27,257 bases of DNA from Bacillota bacterium (GCA_029555925.1 JAKPQU010000415.1:1-27257), one strand, 5' to 3'; positions 6,650 through 14,726 are shown, counted from the first letter of the stretch. Translations and numbers: made by a program. The notes: generated by a model from the sequence alone, not told the origin.

Positions 6650-7552
6650 ATGAGAAGGAAATGGAAATGGACAGATTATCAGATAATCAAATTAAAATGG
6701 GTTCTTGAAATTCTGGAAGAACTTTCTGCCTACAAACCTCTTACCCTCAGGCAGGTCTATTATCAGCTCGTAGGGAAAGGTCTTATAGAAAATAAAGTAA
6801 GCCAGTATAATATGCTTTCAGCCCTTTTAAAATGGGCGAGAATTGACGGTTATATATCGTGGAATGACATAGAAGACAGGGTAAGAGCCTATCATGATCT
6901 ATCAGGATGGCATAATTCCGATAATTTCATAGAGGCTTCATTGAGATCTTTTCTTAAAGGCTACAGAAGAGATCTTCTTCAGAGCCAGAAAAAATATCTT
7001 GAAATATGGATAGAAAAAGACGCTCTCAGTACTATTTTCACAAGGGTAGCCGGCGATTATACCGTTCCTGTTGTTGTATGCAGAGGGTTCAGTTCTGTAA
7101 GTTTCTTAAATGAATTTAAAGGAAGACTTAAAAGACTCAAAGAAAAAGAGCCTTTAATGTTATATTTCGGAGATTTTGACCCGTCGGGAGTGGAAATGCT
7201 TGAAGCAATGAAAATAACACTTAAAGATGAACTGGGCGTAAATGGCATAACATTTAAAAGAATTGCCCTTCTTAAAAATGATATAGTTAAATACAGACTC
7301 CCCCATAATCCAGATGCATTGAAAAAAACAGACACAAGGGCAAAAAAACATATAGAAGCCTACGGTGAACTGGCAGTCGAACTGGATGCCCTGAGACCTG
7401 ACATTCTGGAAGGGAAAATTAAACATGCTCTGGAAAAAGAAATTGACATGAAGAAGTTCAATAAAGAATTTAAAGAATATAAACAGGAACTGAAAAGGGT
7501 GAAAGAAAAAAAAGAGTATATTATGAAAGCCCTTGGCTATAATGTTTGCTGA
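6650..7552 (+). CDS. Mini-A / Spo11-TopoVI-A-like Toprim protein
   Basis: A 300-residue protein with the architecture of stand-alone TopoVI-A/Spo11 homologues ('Mini-A', known from mobile elements). A winged-helix-like N-terminus carries TLRQVYYQLV (32-41), matching the catalytic-Tyr region (Tyr37/Tyr38). A Toprim domain follows, with Glu122 in IWIEKDAL and Asp175/Asp177 in YFGDFDPSG. The C-terminal ELDALRPDILEGKI resembles the end of TopoVI-A and Spo11. The last 35 residues are a Lys/Glu helix. No TopoVI-B partner is encoded here, so whether it cuts DNA is unknown. The ATG at 6650 has GAGGTGG upstream. Both flanks are dense in short repeats, fitting a mobile-element origin, but no other phage or plasmid gene is visible. 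Confidence 0.78.
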   Translation: MRRKWKWTDYQIIKLKWVLEILEELSAYKPLTLRQVYYQLVGKGLIENKVSQYNMLSALLKWARIDGYISWNDIEDRVRAYHDLSGWHNSDNFIEASLRSFLKGYRRDLLQSQKKYLEIWIEKDALSTIFTRVAGDYTVPVVVCRGFSSVSFLNEFKGRLKRLKEKEPLMLYFGDFDPSGVEMLEAMKITLKDELGVNGITFKRIALLKNDIVKYRLPHNPDALKKTDTRAKKHIEAYGELAVELDALRPDILEGKIKHALEKEIDMKKFNKEFKEYKQELKRVKEKKEYIMKALGYNVC

Positions 7553-7562
7553 TGTAAACGTA

Positions 7563-7619
7563 AATAATACATATATGCTCGTGACGCGTGACGGGAGGAA
7601 AAGGTTTATTAAATGCTTA
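7563..7619 (+). repeat. Dispersed repeat R3, two-heptamer copy
   Basis: AAATAATACATATATGCTC, then GTGACGC GTGACGG, then GAGGAAAAGGTTTATTAAAT and GCTTA. It matches 24311-24372 directly and 1970-2042 in complement. It lies just after the Mini-A stop codon. Confidence 0.75.
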
Positions 7620-7656
7620 ATCAGGAATTTAAAGAATATATGTCGAATATATAATC

Positions 7657-7695
7657 GTGATGCGTGATGCGTGACGTGTGGTTTCACGACTCACG
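7657..7695 (+). repeat. Heptamer tracts upstream of the esterase gene
   Basis: 7657-7677 is GTGATGC, GTGATGC, GTGACGT. 7682-7695 is TTTCACG, ACTCACG in complement sense. The facing TCAC and GTGA units could pair. The pair ends 22 nt before the esterase start, next to its AAAGGAGGA ribosome binding site. Confidence 0.75.
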
Positions 7696-7717
7696 ACTTT
7701 TAAAGGAGGAATAAAGA

Positions 7718-8836
7718 ATGGCCATTATAAATTTTATTGTAACTGTGCCAGATAATACGCCGGAAGAAACAATATATATTACAGGCAATCATGATGAACT
7801 GAACAACTGGGATCCGGCAGGAATACCCCTTACCCCTTCGGAAGACAACACATACAGTGTGGAGATAGAACTGCCTGAAGGAACTGAAATAGAGTTCAAA
7901 TTTACCCGCGGTACATCGGCTTCTATGGAAGCAGACGAAAATTTTGAAGAAATAGAAAGCAGGGTTTTAACCGTAGAAGATGATGAAGAAATTTCCTGCA
8001 CGGTAGAAAACTGGGCAGATCTTGTGAATCCCGAAGAAGAGGGTACTCTGACCGGCAATTTCAGAGTACACAGGGATTTTTATTCTTCATCTCTCGGAGA
8101 CAGCAGAACTATCATGGTTTATCTGCCCCCTGATTACGATAATGAAGAAGAAGCATACCCTGTTCTTTATCTTCATGACGGACAGAACGTGTTTGACTCT
8201 GCCACTTCTTTCGGAGGTTCGGAATGGGAAGTGGATGAAACTGCGGAACGTCTTATTAAGGAAGGTAAAATTAAAAAGATTATCATAGTCGGCATTTACA
8301 ATTCTAAAGACAGAGATGATGAATATACGCCCAGTGTAGATTTTTCTGAAGGCAGCGGAGGTAAGGTAGAATATTATGCAAATTTTATAATAGATGAATT
8401 GAAGCCCTTTATTGACAGTAATTACAGAACCCTCACATCTGCATCTGACACGGCCATTATGGGTTCTTCTCTGGGAGGACCCTGTTCACTTTATCTCGGG
8501 TGGCAATATCCTCATATATTCTCTATGGCAGGTGTTATTTCTCCGTCTCTCTGGTGGGACGACAGGGATATTATAAAAGCAATACAGGAAGATGAAGATT
8601 TCGAAGGACCTGAGAAAATATGGCTTGATATAGGCACATGTGAAGGTGATGAAGAAGAGGAAGAAGAAACTACAGATCCGGTAGAAGATACCAGGTGGCT
8701 TGCAGAAGTTCTCCTTGACAAAGGATATGTGCTGAATGAAAGCCTATTCTATCTTGAAGCAGAAGGTGCAGACCACAGTGAAATGGCCTGGGCAGAGAGA
8801 GTAGAACAGATATTACTGGCTTTATTCGGGGTTTAG
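7718..8836 (+). CDS. CBM20-like domain fused to an alpha/beta-hydrolase esterase (Fes/CE1-like)
   Basis: A 372-residue two-domain protein. Residues 1-105 resemble a CBM20/CBM48 starch-binding beta-sandwich: TIYITGNHDELNNWDP (18-33), then SVEIELPEGTEIEFKF (47-62). Residues 112-372 are an esterase of the enterochelin-esterase/feruloyl-esterase type: MVYLPPDYD (133-141), VLYLHDGQNVFD (149-160), nucleophile Ser251 in GSSLGG, and His353 in GADHSEMAW. The acid residue is probably near Asp304. An acidic run (GDEEEEEETTDPVED, 310-324) interrupts the acid-residue region and is unusual. There is no signal peptide, so it is probably cytoplasmic, acting on an oligosaccharide ester or similar. The ATG at 7718 has AAAGGAGGA upstream. 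The protein is strongly acidic overall. Confidence 0.82.
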   Translation: MAIINFIVTVPDNTPEETIYITGNHDELNNWDPAGIPLTPSEDNTYSVEIELPEGTEIEFKFTRGTSASMEADENFEEIESRVLTVEDDEEISCTVENWADLVNPEEEGTLTGNFRVHRDFYSSSLGDSRTIMVYLPPDYDNEEEAYPVLYLHDGQNVFDSATSFGGSEWEVDETAERLIKEGKIKKIIIVGIYNSKDRDDEYTPSVDFSEGSGGKVEYYANFIIDELKPFIDSNYRTLTSASDTAIMGSSLGGPCSLYLGWQYPHIFSMAGVISPSLWWDDRDIIKAIQEDEDFEGPEKIWLDIGTCEGDEEEEEETTDPVEDTRWLAEVLLDKGYVLNESLFYLEAEGADHSEMAWAERVEQILLALFGV

Positions 8837-8853
8837 AGAAGTGAGTGGTGAGT

Positions 8854-8892
8854 AGTGAGTAGTGAGTGGAAAATTTTTACTCACTACTCACT
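8854..8892. terminator. Bidirectional hairpin built from heptamers
   Basis: AGTGAGTAGTGAGT (8854-8867) pairs perfectly with ACTCACTACTCACT (8879-8892). The 14-bp stem closes an 11-nt loop with AAAA and TTTTT runs. It lies between the convergent esterase and lipoprotein genes, 18 nt after one stop and 10 nt from the other. The arms are tandem GTGAGTA heptamers in opposite orientation; additional GTGAGTG/GTGAGTA units extend left to 8841. Confidence 0.7.
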
Positions 8893-8901
8893 GCTATTTC
8901 A

Positions 8902-9993
8902 TTAAAATGTGATATCCTCTGCAGTACTGTTAACAGGATAATACTTTAATTCTGCAGTCGGTGACGCATCTGTCCATTTCTGGCTTTTATAAACTGTTCC
9001 TGCTGTCTTTCCGCCACACATTTCTTTTATAAACACTTCCCCTGAATCACATGATAATGATACATTTTCTGTCCACCCGAAATATATGCCGTTTCCCAGC
9101 CCTGCAAGAGCAACCCCCATAGGAGGAAGAACATTCTCCTTTTTAGGCTTCTTCATACCTTCACAGGCCATATTATAGAAAAATGAGTTATCATAGCCGG
9201 AAGTGTAGGCAGTTAAATATTTATTTGTTATGCCCCAGAAGCTTTTCTGTCCTTTCGTAGTGCCTGTGCCCCAGTTTACAGTGAATTCTTCAACTCTTTT
9301 ATTCTCCATATCTTCCTTTCTCTCATCGGAAATATTTTCACTATCATATAATTCGCCTGACTGTATTCCGTAATAAGAACCGGATGACAGGTCTTCAATG
9401 CCTCCATGGCCGTTATATATTATAACTCCGTAATCACTCAGATTTTTAAAATTTTCCAGTGAATTTGCCGCATCATTACTTCTTGTCACAGAGAAACCTT
9501 TATTTTTCAGAGATGTTTCCATATTATTCAAATTTCCAAGATCGCCGGTAAATCCCGGATCTGCAGCAATGACGTTAATTATGATGGCCTTTTTCTTCCC
9601 CACCGCTTTCAGTAAATCAGATTTATCTTCCGATAAAAAAGCAGAAGAACTTATCCTTAAAGAAGCATCAGGGGGAGGTGTGGGTTGATCGAGCCATACA
9701 TCGACACCGCCCCAGTCGTATTCTACAACCATTGCATCTTCCTTTGCCACCACTTCTTTCACATGAGGCATGTTTCTTATAATATCTTCAATATAAATAA
9801 AAGCATTGGGATCATCTGAAATAAGAGCGCTGTCTGCCAGAGGATCAACTGTTAGATCACATTCTTTTATAAGATCTATGGAAACAGTAGGCGTAAGAAG
9901 GGCCTGACTGTTTACCGTACCACTGTCACCGCATCCTGCATTTATAATAACAGATAAAATGAGCAATGAGAAAATGACCGTTAATAATTTCAT
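8902..9993 (-). CDS. Clan-CD (caspase/gingipain-like) cysteine peptidase-type lipoprotein
   Basis: A 363-residue protein with a hydrophobic signal segment (3-18) and a lipobox-like INAGC, so Cys21 is probably lipidated; Asn at -3 is atypical. The second half shows the clan-CD pattern: a strand ending in His-Gly (VIIYNGHGG, His196), then a strand ending in Ala-Cys (FFYNMACEGM, Cys277). This is the dyad layout of caspases and gingipain (C25) peptidases. A preceding ETSLKNKGFSVT (159-170) fits the usual helix before the His strand. The N-terminal third looks like a separate region. Peptidase activity is inferred. I chose the ATG at 9991-9993, with AGGAGG 9 nt upstream; a TTG one codon earlier is possible. 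It is probably anchored in the cell envelope. Confidence 0.72.
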   Translation of the reverse strand: MKLLTVIFSLLILSVIINAGCGDSGTVNSQALLTPTVSIDLIKECDLTVDPLADSALISDDPNAFIYIEDIIRNMPHVKEVVAKEDAMVVEYDWGGVDVWLDQPTPPPDASLRISSSAFLSEDKSDLLKAVGKKKAIIINVIAADPGFTGDLGNLNNMETSLKNKGFSVTRSNDAANSLENFKNLSDYGVIIYNGHGGIEDLSSGSYYGIQSGELYDSENISDERKEDMENKRVEEFTVNWGTGTTKGQKSFWGITNKYLTAYTSGYDNSFFYNMACEGMKKPKKENVLPPMGVALAGLGNGIYFGWTENVSLSCDSGEVFIKEMCGGKTAGTVYKSQKWTDASPTAELKYYPVNSTAEDITF

Positions 9994-10015
9994 CAATGAA
10001 AACCTCCTTTGATTC

Positions 10016-10029
10016 GTAACGCGTAACGC
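10016..10029 (+). repeat. Heptamer pair GTAACGC x2
   Basis: Two perfect units followed by GAG, immediately upstream (minus-strand sense) of the lipoprotein gene's ribosome binding site. The rest of 9994-10263 holds a MITE-2 copy and no gene. Confidence 0.8.
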
Positions 10030-10117
10030 GAGATTTCTATTTTTTTTGATACTTAATAAAATCTCTTTCTCTTTCCCCCTTCACCCTTCTTAATTTATAT
10101 TCTAAACTAAATATGTT

Positions 10118-10223
10118 ACTATACTTTCGCACTTTTTTATAAAACCTTTGATTTTATTGACTTCAGTTAAAACATAAAACTTAATAAATTCAAGGCTTTT
10201 TCTGAAATCTGCGAAAGTATAGT
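10118..10223. mobile_element. MITE-2 copy B
   Basis: A 106-bp element with perfect 14-bp terminal inverted repeats, ACTATACTTTCGCA (10118-10131) and its complement (10210-10223). The ends differ from copy A (4718) at one position (C for T). The interior is AT-rich and unlike copy A, so only the ends and the size are conserved. It separates the gspF-like gene from the lipoprotein gene. Confidence 0.72.
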
Positions 10224-10263
10224 ATGTTAAAAAATTTATTTTTTTGTTAAAATGTGTAAAAAA

Positions 10264-11292
10264 TTATCCTATAGTTCCTATAACCTGGTAAAGAGGCATA
10301 AAAACCGAAATAACAATAAATCCGACAATGAATCCCATAATGATAGCAAAAACAGGCCCCGGCTGTGTAATATCTTTTATTTCCAATTTAAGCAGATCTT
10401 CTTTAAACATAGAAGCTGCTTTATTCATGGCTTCAGGGAGTTTTCCGTCACTTTCTCCTTTTGCCATAATAAAACAGAATATGGCAGGGAAAAACTTCGG
10501 CACTTCAAAGATTGTATAAAATTTTTCTCCTGATTTTAATTGCTCATAAATGGTGTTAAGAGATTTTTTAACAGGCTTCATAGTAATGCCTTTAGAAAGA
10601 TGAAGGAATACTTCCTGAGGTGAAACGCCCTTTTTAAGCATCATTTCCCCTGTCGAAGCAATCTGAAAAGAATAATATTTTTTTAGAAGAGGCCCTGTTA
10701 CCGGTAGACTGTAGAGAAGAGAATTCTTAACGGGATTGAGAAGAAAAACACATATATCCACAGTAAGAAGCAATAAAATAATTGCAGGCGTTATACCAGG
10801 TATATGTAAAAACCCTGTTACAGCCATTACCATCCTGGTAGGAAGAGGAAGTATAATATTAATACTATCAAATAATTCCATGAAAGTCGGAAAAATAAAG
10901 AAAGACATTAAAAGAATAAGAGCAGTACAGATATTAAAATAAAGTACAGCAGGCATTATAATCCCTCTGCCGCATACGGATGAACCGAGCATCTCTTCAT
11001 CTACGAGATATGAAGATATTTCTTCAAGAGTTTCAGGTATTTCGCCTTTTTTCTCCCCTGTCTGAATAATTTTCTTTATATGCTCAGGATAAAGGTCAGG
11101 TGAGGCATCCAGCGCTTCAGACAGAGATTTTCCACTTTTAATGAGAAGGGAAACTTTATTAAAATCATTCCTGAGTTTTTTATTCTTTATATCATCTTCT
11201 ATATTATTTATCGCTTCATATAAAGGAATAGCGTGACGGGAAAAATAGGCCAATTTTTTAGTAATAACAGCCAGTTCTTTTGTTTCATTCAT
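10264..11292 (-). CDS. GspF/PilC-family inner-membrane assembly protein (GspF-a)
   Basis: A 342-residue protein of the type II secretion / type IV pilus platform family. It has two repeated cytoplasmic GspF domains, the first at about 8-100 (IKSGKSLSEALDASPDLYPE, then TGEKKGEIPETLEEISSYL) and the second at about 205-305 (LKSGEKFYTIF, KGESDGKLPEAMNKA). Transmembrane segments are at about 110-135, 165-186 and 312-335. This protein would sit under the pseudopilus and couple to the GspE ATPase. I chose the ATG at 11290-11292 because GGGAGGG lies upstream; eight in-frame codons earlier lack support. It lies outside the tight GspE-GspF-prepilin run, separated by a terminator and the glycine-rich gene, and may serve another pilus machine. 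Confidence 0.85.
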   Translation of the reverse strand: MNETKELAVITKKLAYFSRHAIPLYEAINNIEDDIKNKKLRNDFNKVSLLIKSGKSLSEALDASPDLYPEHIKKIIQTGEKKGEIPETLEEISSYLVDEEMLGSSVCGRGIIMPAVLYFNICTALILLMSFFIFPTFMELFDSINIILPLPTRMVMAVTGFLHIPGITPAIILLLLTVDICVFLLNPVKNSLLYSLPVTGPLLKKYYSFQIASTGEMMLKKGVSPQEVFLHLSKGITMKPVKKSLNTIYEQLKSGEKFYTIFEVPKFFPAIFCFIMAKGESDGKLPEAMNKAASMFKEDLLKLEIKDITQPGPVFAIIMGFIVGFIVISVFMPLYQVIGTIG

Positions 11293-11316
11293 ATAGATTT
11301 CCCTCCCTTTATACAC

Positions 11317-11349
11317 AACAGAAAAAGGTTCTCTGGAACCTTTTCTGTT
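11317..11349 (-). terminator. Hairpin downstream of the glycine-rich gene
   Basis: AACAGAAAAAGGTTC (11317-11331) pairs with GAACCTTTTCTGTT (11336-11349) with one bulged base and a 4-nt loop. On the minus strand it follows the glycine-rich protein's stop by about 30 nt and precedes the GspF-a ribosome binding site. It is a long stem but lacks a clear U-tail, so partial termination or attenuation ahead of GspF-a is plausible. Confidence 0.55.
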
Positions 11350-11378
11350 TCTATTATTAAAATGTGATGTTTTTTATA

Positions 11379-11867
11379 TTATTTAAGACCGTCTTTTACT
11401 ATACCTTTTTTAATAAGACCCATACCAATACCGCCGACAGCAGCACCTTCTAAAAGTCCCACACCTCCGAATTGAGAGCCGAGAGCCGTAGAAAGTCCGA
11501 GTGTTAAACCGGATGTTACAGATTTATCCAAATATCCGAATACACCTCCGGCAATTACAGCAGTGGCAAGTCCTGCAGGAGCTCCGCCAATTGCTCTGGC
11601 TCCCCATCCTAGACCGGCACCTATAAGCCCCAGACCGGAGCCGAGGGCTGTACCAAGTACAAGTTCTCCGACAATCATAATATCCTTGCATCCGTCACCG
11701 GAACCGAGGCCAAAAGCTCCTGCTTTAAGATCTTTCAAACTGGGAGGAACGTCTAAAGGCTGTGAACCAAGTACCACTCTATCGCCTTCAGTTGCCTTCA
11801 ATTCAGGCTTTTTCAGATTACCGGCCTGATATCCTGCCTGGCTTCGAATAGTTGAATTAATTTTCAT
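11379..11867 (-). CDS. Glycine-rich hydrophobic protein with a GDRxxL N-terminal motif
   Basis: A 162-residue protein. Residues 1-50 are polar and end with GDRVVLGSQP followed by SLKDLKAG. Residues about 60-155 are a run of Gly/Ala/Leu-rich segments (ELVLGTALGSGLGLIGAGLG, ATAVIAGGVFGYL, GLSTALGSQFGGVGLL, AAVGGIGMGLI). They resemble glycine-zipper membrane segments. A membrane-inserting or pore-like role is possible but unproven. The N-terminal pattern recurs in the YiiX-like protein at 3362-4285. The ATG at 11865-11867 has AAGGA about 10 nt upstream. It has its own likely terminator. I do not recognise a named family. Confidence 0.65.
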   Translation of the reverse strand: MKINSTIRSQAGYQAGNLKKPELKATEGDRVVLGSQPLDVPPSLKDLKAGAFGLGSGDGCKDIMIVGELVLGTALGSGLGLIGAGLGWGARAIGGAPAGLATAVIAGGVFGYLDKSVTSGLTLGLSTALGSQFGGVGLLEGAAVGGIGMGLIKKGIVKDGLK

Positions 11868-12057
11868 ACATATATCATTCCTTTTTCATAGAGGTGAACA
11901 CAGACTGCGACAGATACTTTGTACAGGCCTTCTATATTCAGCTCAGTAATAATTATTCTCTTTATATTATTATATACAAAATACAGATTAAATCTACAGT
12001 GAATATGTTAAAAAAATGTTAACTTTAACCATATATTCCGGTAATCCTTCAAATCCC

Positions 12058-12081
12058 AAAAATCCCGGTCAAATTCCGGGA
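12058..12081 (-). terminator. Rho-independent terminator of the GspE/GspF operon
   Basis: On the minus strand, TCCCGG (12081-12076) and CCGGGA (12068-12063) form a 6-bp GC-rich stem with a 7-nt loop, followed by TTTTT (12062-12058). The left arm lies in the last sense codons of the ATPase gene and the TGA stop lies in the loop. Translating ribosomes would mask it until they terminate. Confidence 0.72.
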
Positions 12082-13568
12082 CAGACCCTTGCAATTTCAT
12101 CCAGATCAGTCAAACCGGAAGAAATCTTTTCCATGGCACTTTCCCTTAAGAATTTCATATTTTTTTCCATGCAGTAATTATAAATTTCACTGTAAGGAAC
12201 ATTTTTTGCAATCATGTCACAAATAATTTCATCTACAGTAAGAAGTTCAAATATACCTGTTCTGCCTGAATATTTTGTACCGGAACAGTACTCACATCCG
12301 GTAGAAGTATAAATCTTTTTTATATCTTTCCTTATGTGTTTGTCAGGTTCTATTTCTATTTTACAGTGATGACAGAGTTTTCTTACAAGCCTCTGGTAAA
12401 GGACTGCAGTAACCGCAGAAGATACAAGACCGCTTTTTATATCCATTTCTATTAACCTTGGAAACACTCCGATAGAATCTCTGGAATGAACGGTAGTAAA
12501 TATTAAATGGCCCGTAAGGGCAGTCCTCATTGCCATATGGGCTGTTTCAGGATCCCTTATTTCACCTACCATTATAATATCAGGATCAAGCCTGAGAAGA
12601 GACCTCAGGCCTTCAGAGAAAGTAAGACCTGCCGCAGGATTAACCTGTGTCTGTTGAAATTCTTCTATAATATATTCAACAGGATCCTCCAGAGTGGCAA
12701 TATTTACTTTTCCTTTATGAACATTATAATTATGAATGAGGGAGGCAAAAATAGTGGTACTTTTTCCGCTCCCTGCAGGGCCTGTAAGAACAATACAACC
12801 CTGTGGAGCTGTTATCAATCTCTTATAATCTTCCAGCATTTTTGCGGTAAATCCAAGTTCTTCCAGTAAAAGAGGAGTCTTATCTGTGTTTAAGATACGC
12901 ATTACAGCTTTTTCACCGAAAAGAGCAGGTATTGTAGCACATCTTACATCAAGGTTTAAAGAATTCTCATTAAAGTGAAAACTTCCGTCAAGAGGAACTG
13001 ATTTTTTATAAGAAGGTAAACCGGCACGATTTTTCAATGTGGCAAGAATTCTTTCAAAATCTTCGAGCTTCATAGAAGATACATCATGGAGCAGTCCGTC
13101 AATGCGATACTGAACAACAGCACTCTCTTTTCTTGGAGTAATATGGACATCACTGGAGTCCAGCTTTACCGCCTGTGTTATAAGATAAGATATAACAGAC
13201 CGTCCGTCAAAATCTTCTCCCAGATTCTGGAGTATTTTTTTACTCTCTTTCCTGGCCTCTTCCAGTGTAATGGCTTTAGACGAGGAAGCACTGTGGATTT
13301 CAACCAGGGAGCCAAGAGAAAGTCTTAAATTTTCAACGGCTTTTTCATCAAGGCCACCGAAATTAAAAGATTGACCTTCCTTACTGTCAATTTCCAGACA
13401 ATAGGAAAAAATCTTCTTACTGGCACTTATTTTAGTAATATGAGACATGTTTATCTCTCTTTTGTTTTCCCCTGATACATTTTTCCTTGTGAATATCAGA
13501 TTCTCTCCGTCTTTTTCTATCTTTTCCATATTCAGGAAACTTCTATTTTCATAAATGAGAGTGGCCAT
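12069..13568 (-). CDS. GspE/PilB-type secretion or pilus-assembly ATPase
   Basis: A 499-residue ATPase that powers pseudopilin polymerisation through GspF. It shows an N2 domain with ITQAVKLDSSDVHITP (130-145), Walker A GPAGSGKST (263-271), the Asp box TLEDPVEY (292-299), Walker B LDPDIIMVGEIRD (327-339), a His box TGHLIFTTVHS (352-362), and a four-Cys zinc site (Cys399, Cys402, Cys425, Cys428). The first 95 residues do not look like the usual MshEN/GspE-N domain. They read as a small beta-rich, PH-like module (LIFTRKN, REINMSHITKI, YCLEIDSKEG). The start ATG overlaps the preceding GspF stop as TAATG, showing translational coupling. The gene ends in an intrinsic terminator. Confidence 0.93.
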   Translation of the reverse strand: MATLIYENRSFLNMEKIEKDGENLIFTRKNVSGENKREINMSHITKISASKKIFSYCLEIDSKEGQSFNFGGLDEKAVENLRLSLGSLVEIHSASSSKAITLEEARKESKKILQNLGEDFDGRSVISYLITQAVKLDSSDVHITPRKESAVVQYRIDGLLHDVSSMKLEDFERILATLKNRAGLPSYKKSVPLDGSFHFNENSLNLDVRCATIPALFGEKAVMRILNTDKTPLLLEELGFTAKMLEDYKRLITAPQGCIVLTGPAGSGKSTTIFASLIHNYNVHKGKVNIATLEDPVEYIIEEFQQTQVNPAAGLTFSEGLRSLLRLDPDIIMVGEIRDPETAHMAMRTALTGHLIFTTVHSRDSIGVFPRLIEMDIKSGLVSSAVTAVLYQRLVRKLCHHCKIEIEPDKHIRKDIKKIYTSTGCEYCSGTKYSGRTGIFELLTVDEIICDMIAKNVPYSEIYNYCMEKNMKFLRESAMEKISSGLTDLDEIARVCPGI

Positions 13569-14602
13569 TAATATATAGCTCCTGTTATGGCGTAGAATGG
13601 TTTAAAAACAGATATTATAAAAAATCCCACAATTATGCCCGCAGTTATGATAAAGAAAGGTTCGGAAAACTTCATCAACCCTGAATAGAGCATCTTCATT
13701 TCATCTTCATAATAATCTGCGCCGTCAAACAGAGCGGCAGGAAGAGTTCCTGTTTTTTCTCCATGCTTTATCATAAATAAAAAGGTATTATCGAAAAACT
13801 TTACCCCTTCCAGGACATCTCCCAGATTTTTCCCCTGACTTACCTTTTCGGAAGCTTTCATCAAAATATTTTTTACCTGTAATGAATCTGATGTTTTTGC
13901 CGCAAGTTCAAGGGATTTATCCAGGGCAATACCCTGTTTCAGCATAAAACCGAGAGCACGGGACAGGCGGACTATATAGGCTTTACGGAAAATCTCCCCT
14001 ATAAAAGGGAGTTTTATAAAAATATTAGTTCCTGCATTTGATCCGGTAAAAATTATCGAATCAAGAAAAAAGACTGTAAGAAACATAACTATAAGAAAGA
14101 GAGGGCTGTAAAGTATTTTTCCGATATTTATAAACAACCATGATATTACATCCAGTTTCTGCTCTGTAATAACCGAGAAATTAACATACTGGTTAAAAAG
14201 GACATCGGAAAAAACATAATAGATAAAGAATAAAAAGATAAAAGCAAAATTAATGATAATACATGGATAAAAAGCTGCAGACTTCACCTGTGCTCTTGTA
14301 AACTCAACTGTTTCCAGATATTTTGAAAGATCGCAGAGCACATGAGGGAGGCTGTCAGTTTCTTCTGCTACTTCAATCATTTTCACATAATCCGGAGGGA
14401 AAACCTTTGCCTCTTCTTTCATTGCTTCCGAAAGAGAAGAGCCTTTATCCATCCGCATTTTAAGACCTTCTACGGAATCTCCGAGAGCTTTATCGGAAAT
14501 ATTCTTCCTGATTTTATCAAAGGCTTCTGTAAGGTTTGCTCCCATTTTTGTGAGATAATAAAGATTTTTGGTAAATGATATGAGTTCTCTCGTTTTGTCC
14601 AT
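13568..14602 (-). CDS. GspF/PilC-family platform protein (GspF-b)
   Basis: A 344-residue protein with two GspF domains. The first includes MRMDKGSSLSEAMKEEAKVF and AEETDSLPHVLCDLSKYLE. The second includes LGFMLKQGIALDKSLELAAK and HGEKTGTLPAALFDGADYYE. Hydrophobic segments lie at about 107-132, 160-188 and 312-336. It would form the inner-membrane platform that engages the ATPase encoded next. Its stop codon overlaps the GspE start by one base (TAATG). I chose the ATG at 14600-14602 because AGGAGTG lies 8 nt upstream. Eighteen earlier in-frame codons (VARHASRS type) are translated heptamer repeats and not protein. Confidence 0.9.
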   Translation of the reverse strand: MDKTRELISFTKNLYYLTKMGANLTEAFDKIRKNISDKALGDSVEGLKMRMDKGSSLSEAMKEEAKVFPPDYVKMIEVAEETDSLPHVLCDLSKYLETVEFTRAQVKSAAFYPCIIINFAFIFLFFIYYVFSDVLFNQYVNFSVITEQKLDVISWLFINIGKILYSPLFLIVMFLTVFFLDSIIFTGSNAGTNIFIKLPFIGEIFRKAYIVRLSRALGFMLKQGIALDKSLELAAKTSDSLQVKNILMKASEKVSQGKNLGDVLEGVKFFDNTFLFMIKHGEKTGTLPAALFDGADYYEDEMKMLYSGLMKFSEPFFIITAGIIVGFFIISVFKPFYAITGAIY

Positions 14603-14628
14603 ATATATCACTCCTGTTAACAGGGATC

Positions 14629-14726
14629 GTGATGCGTGACGCGCAACGGGACACATGTAGAAATTTTTCTATCTGCCATGACCGGATGATCACAACTCTT
14701 CACCCTTCACTCTTCACCCTTCACGA
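14629..14726. repeat. Heptamer tracts between two gspF-like genes
   Basis: 14629-14649 is GTGATGC, GTGACGC, GCAACGG. 14699-14726 is TTCACCC, TTCACTC, TTCACCC, TTCACGA (complement of GTGAAGG/GTGAAGA units). They occupy the 139-bp gap between GspF-c and GspF-b, the only long gap inside this gene run. Confidence 0.8.

Noticed and set aside
6650..7552. Mini-A gene as part of a defence island (Wadjet-type).
   Set aside because: No JetABC or other defence genes nearby; the motifs fit TopoVI-A/Spo11 rather than JetD.
14603..14656. Longer N-terminus for GspF-b (MCPVARHASRS...).
   Set aside because: These codons are translated heptamer repeats; the ATG at 14602 has a proper ribosome binding site and matches the family start.
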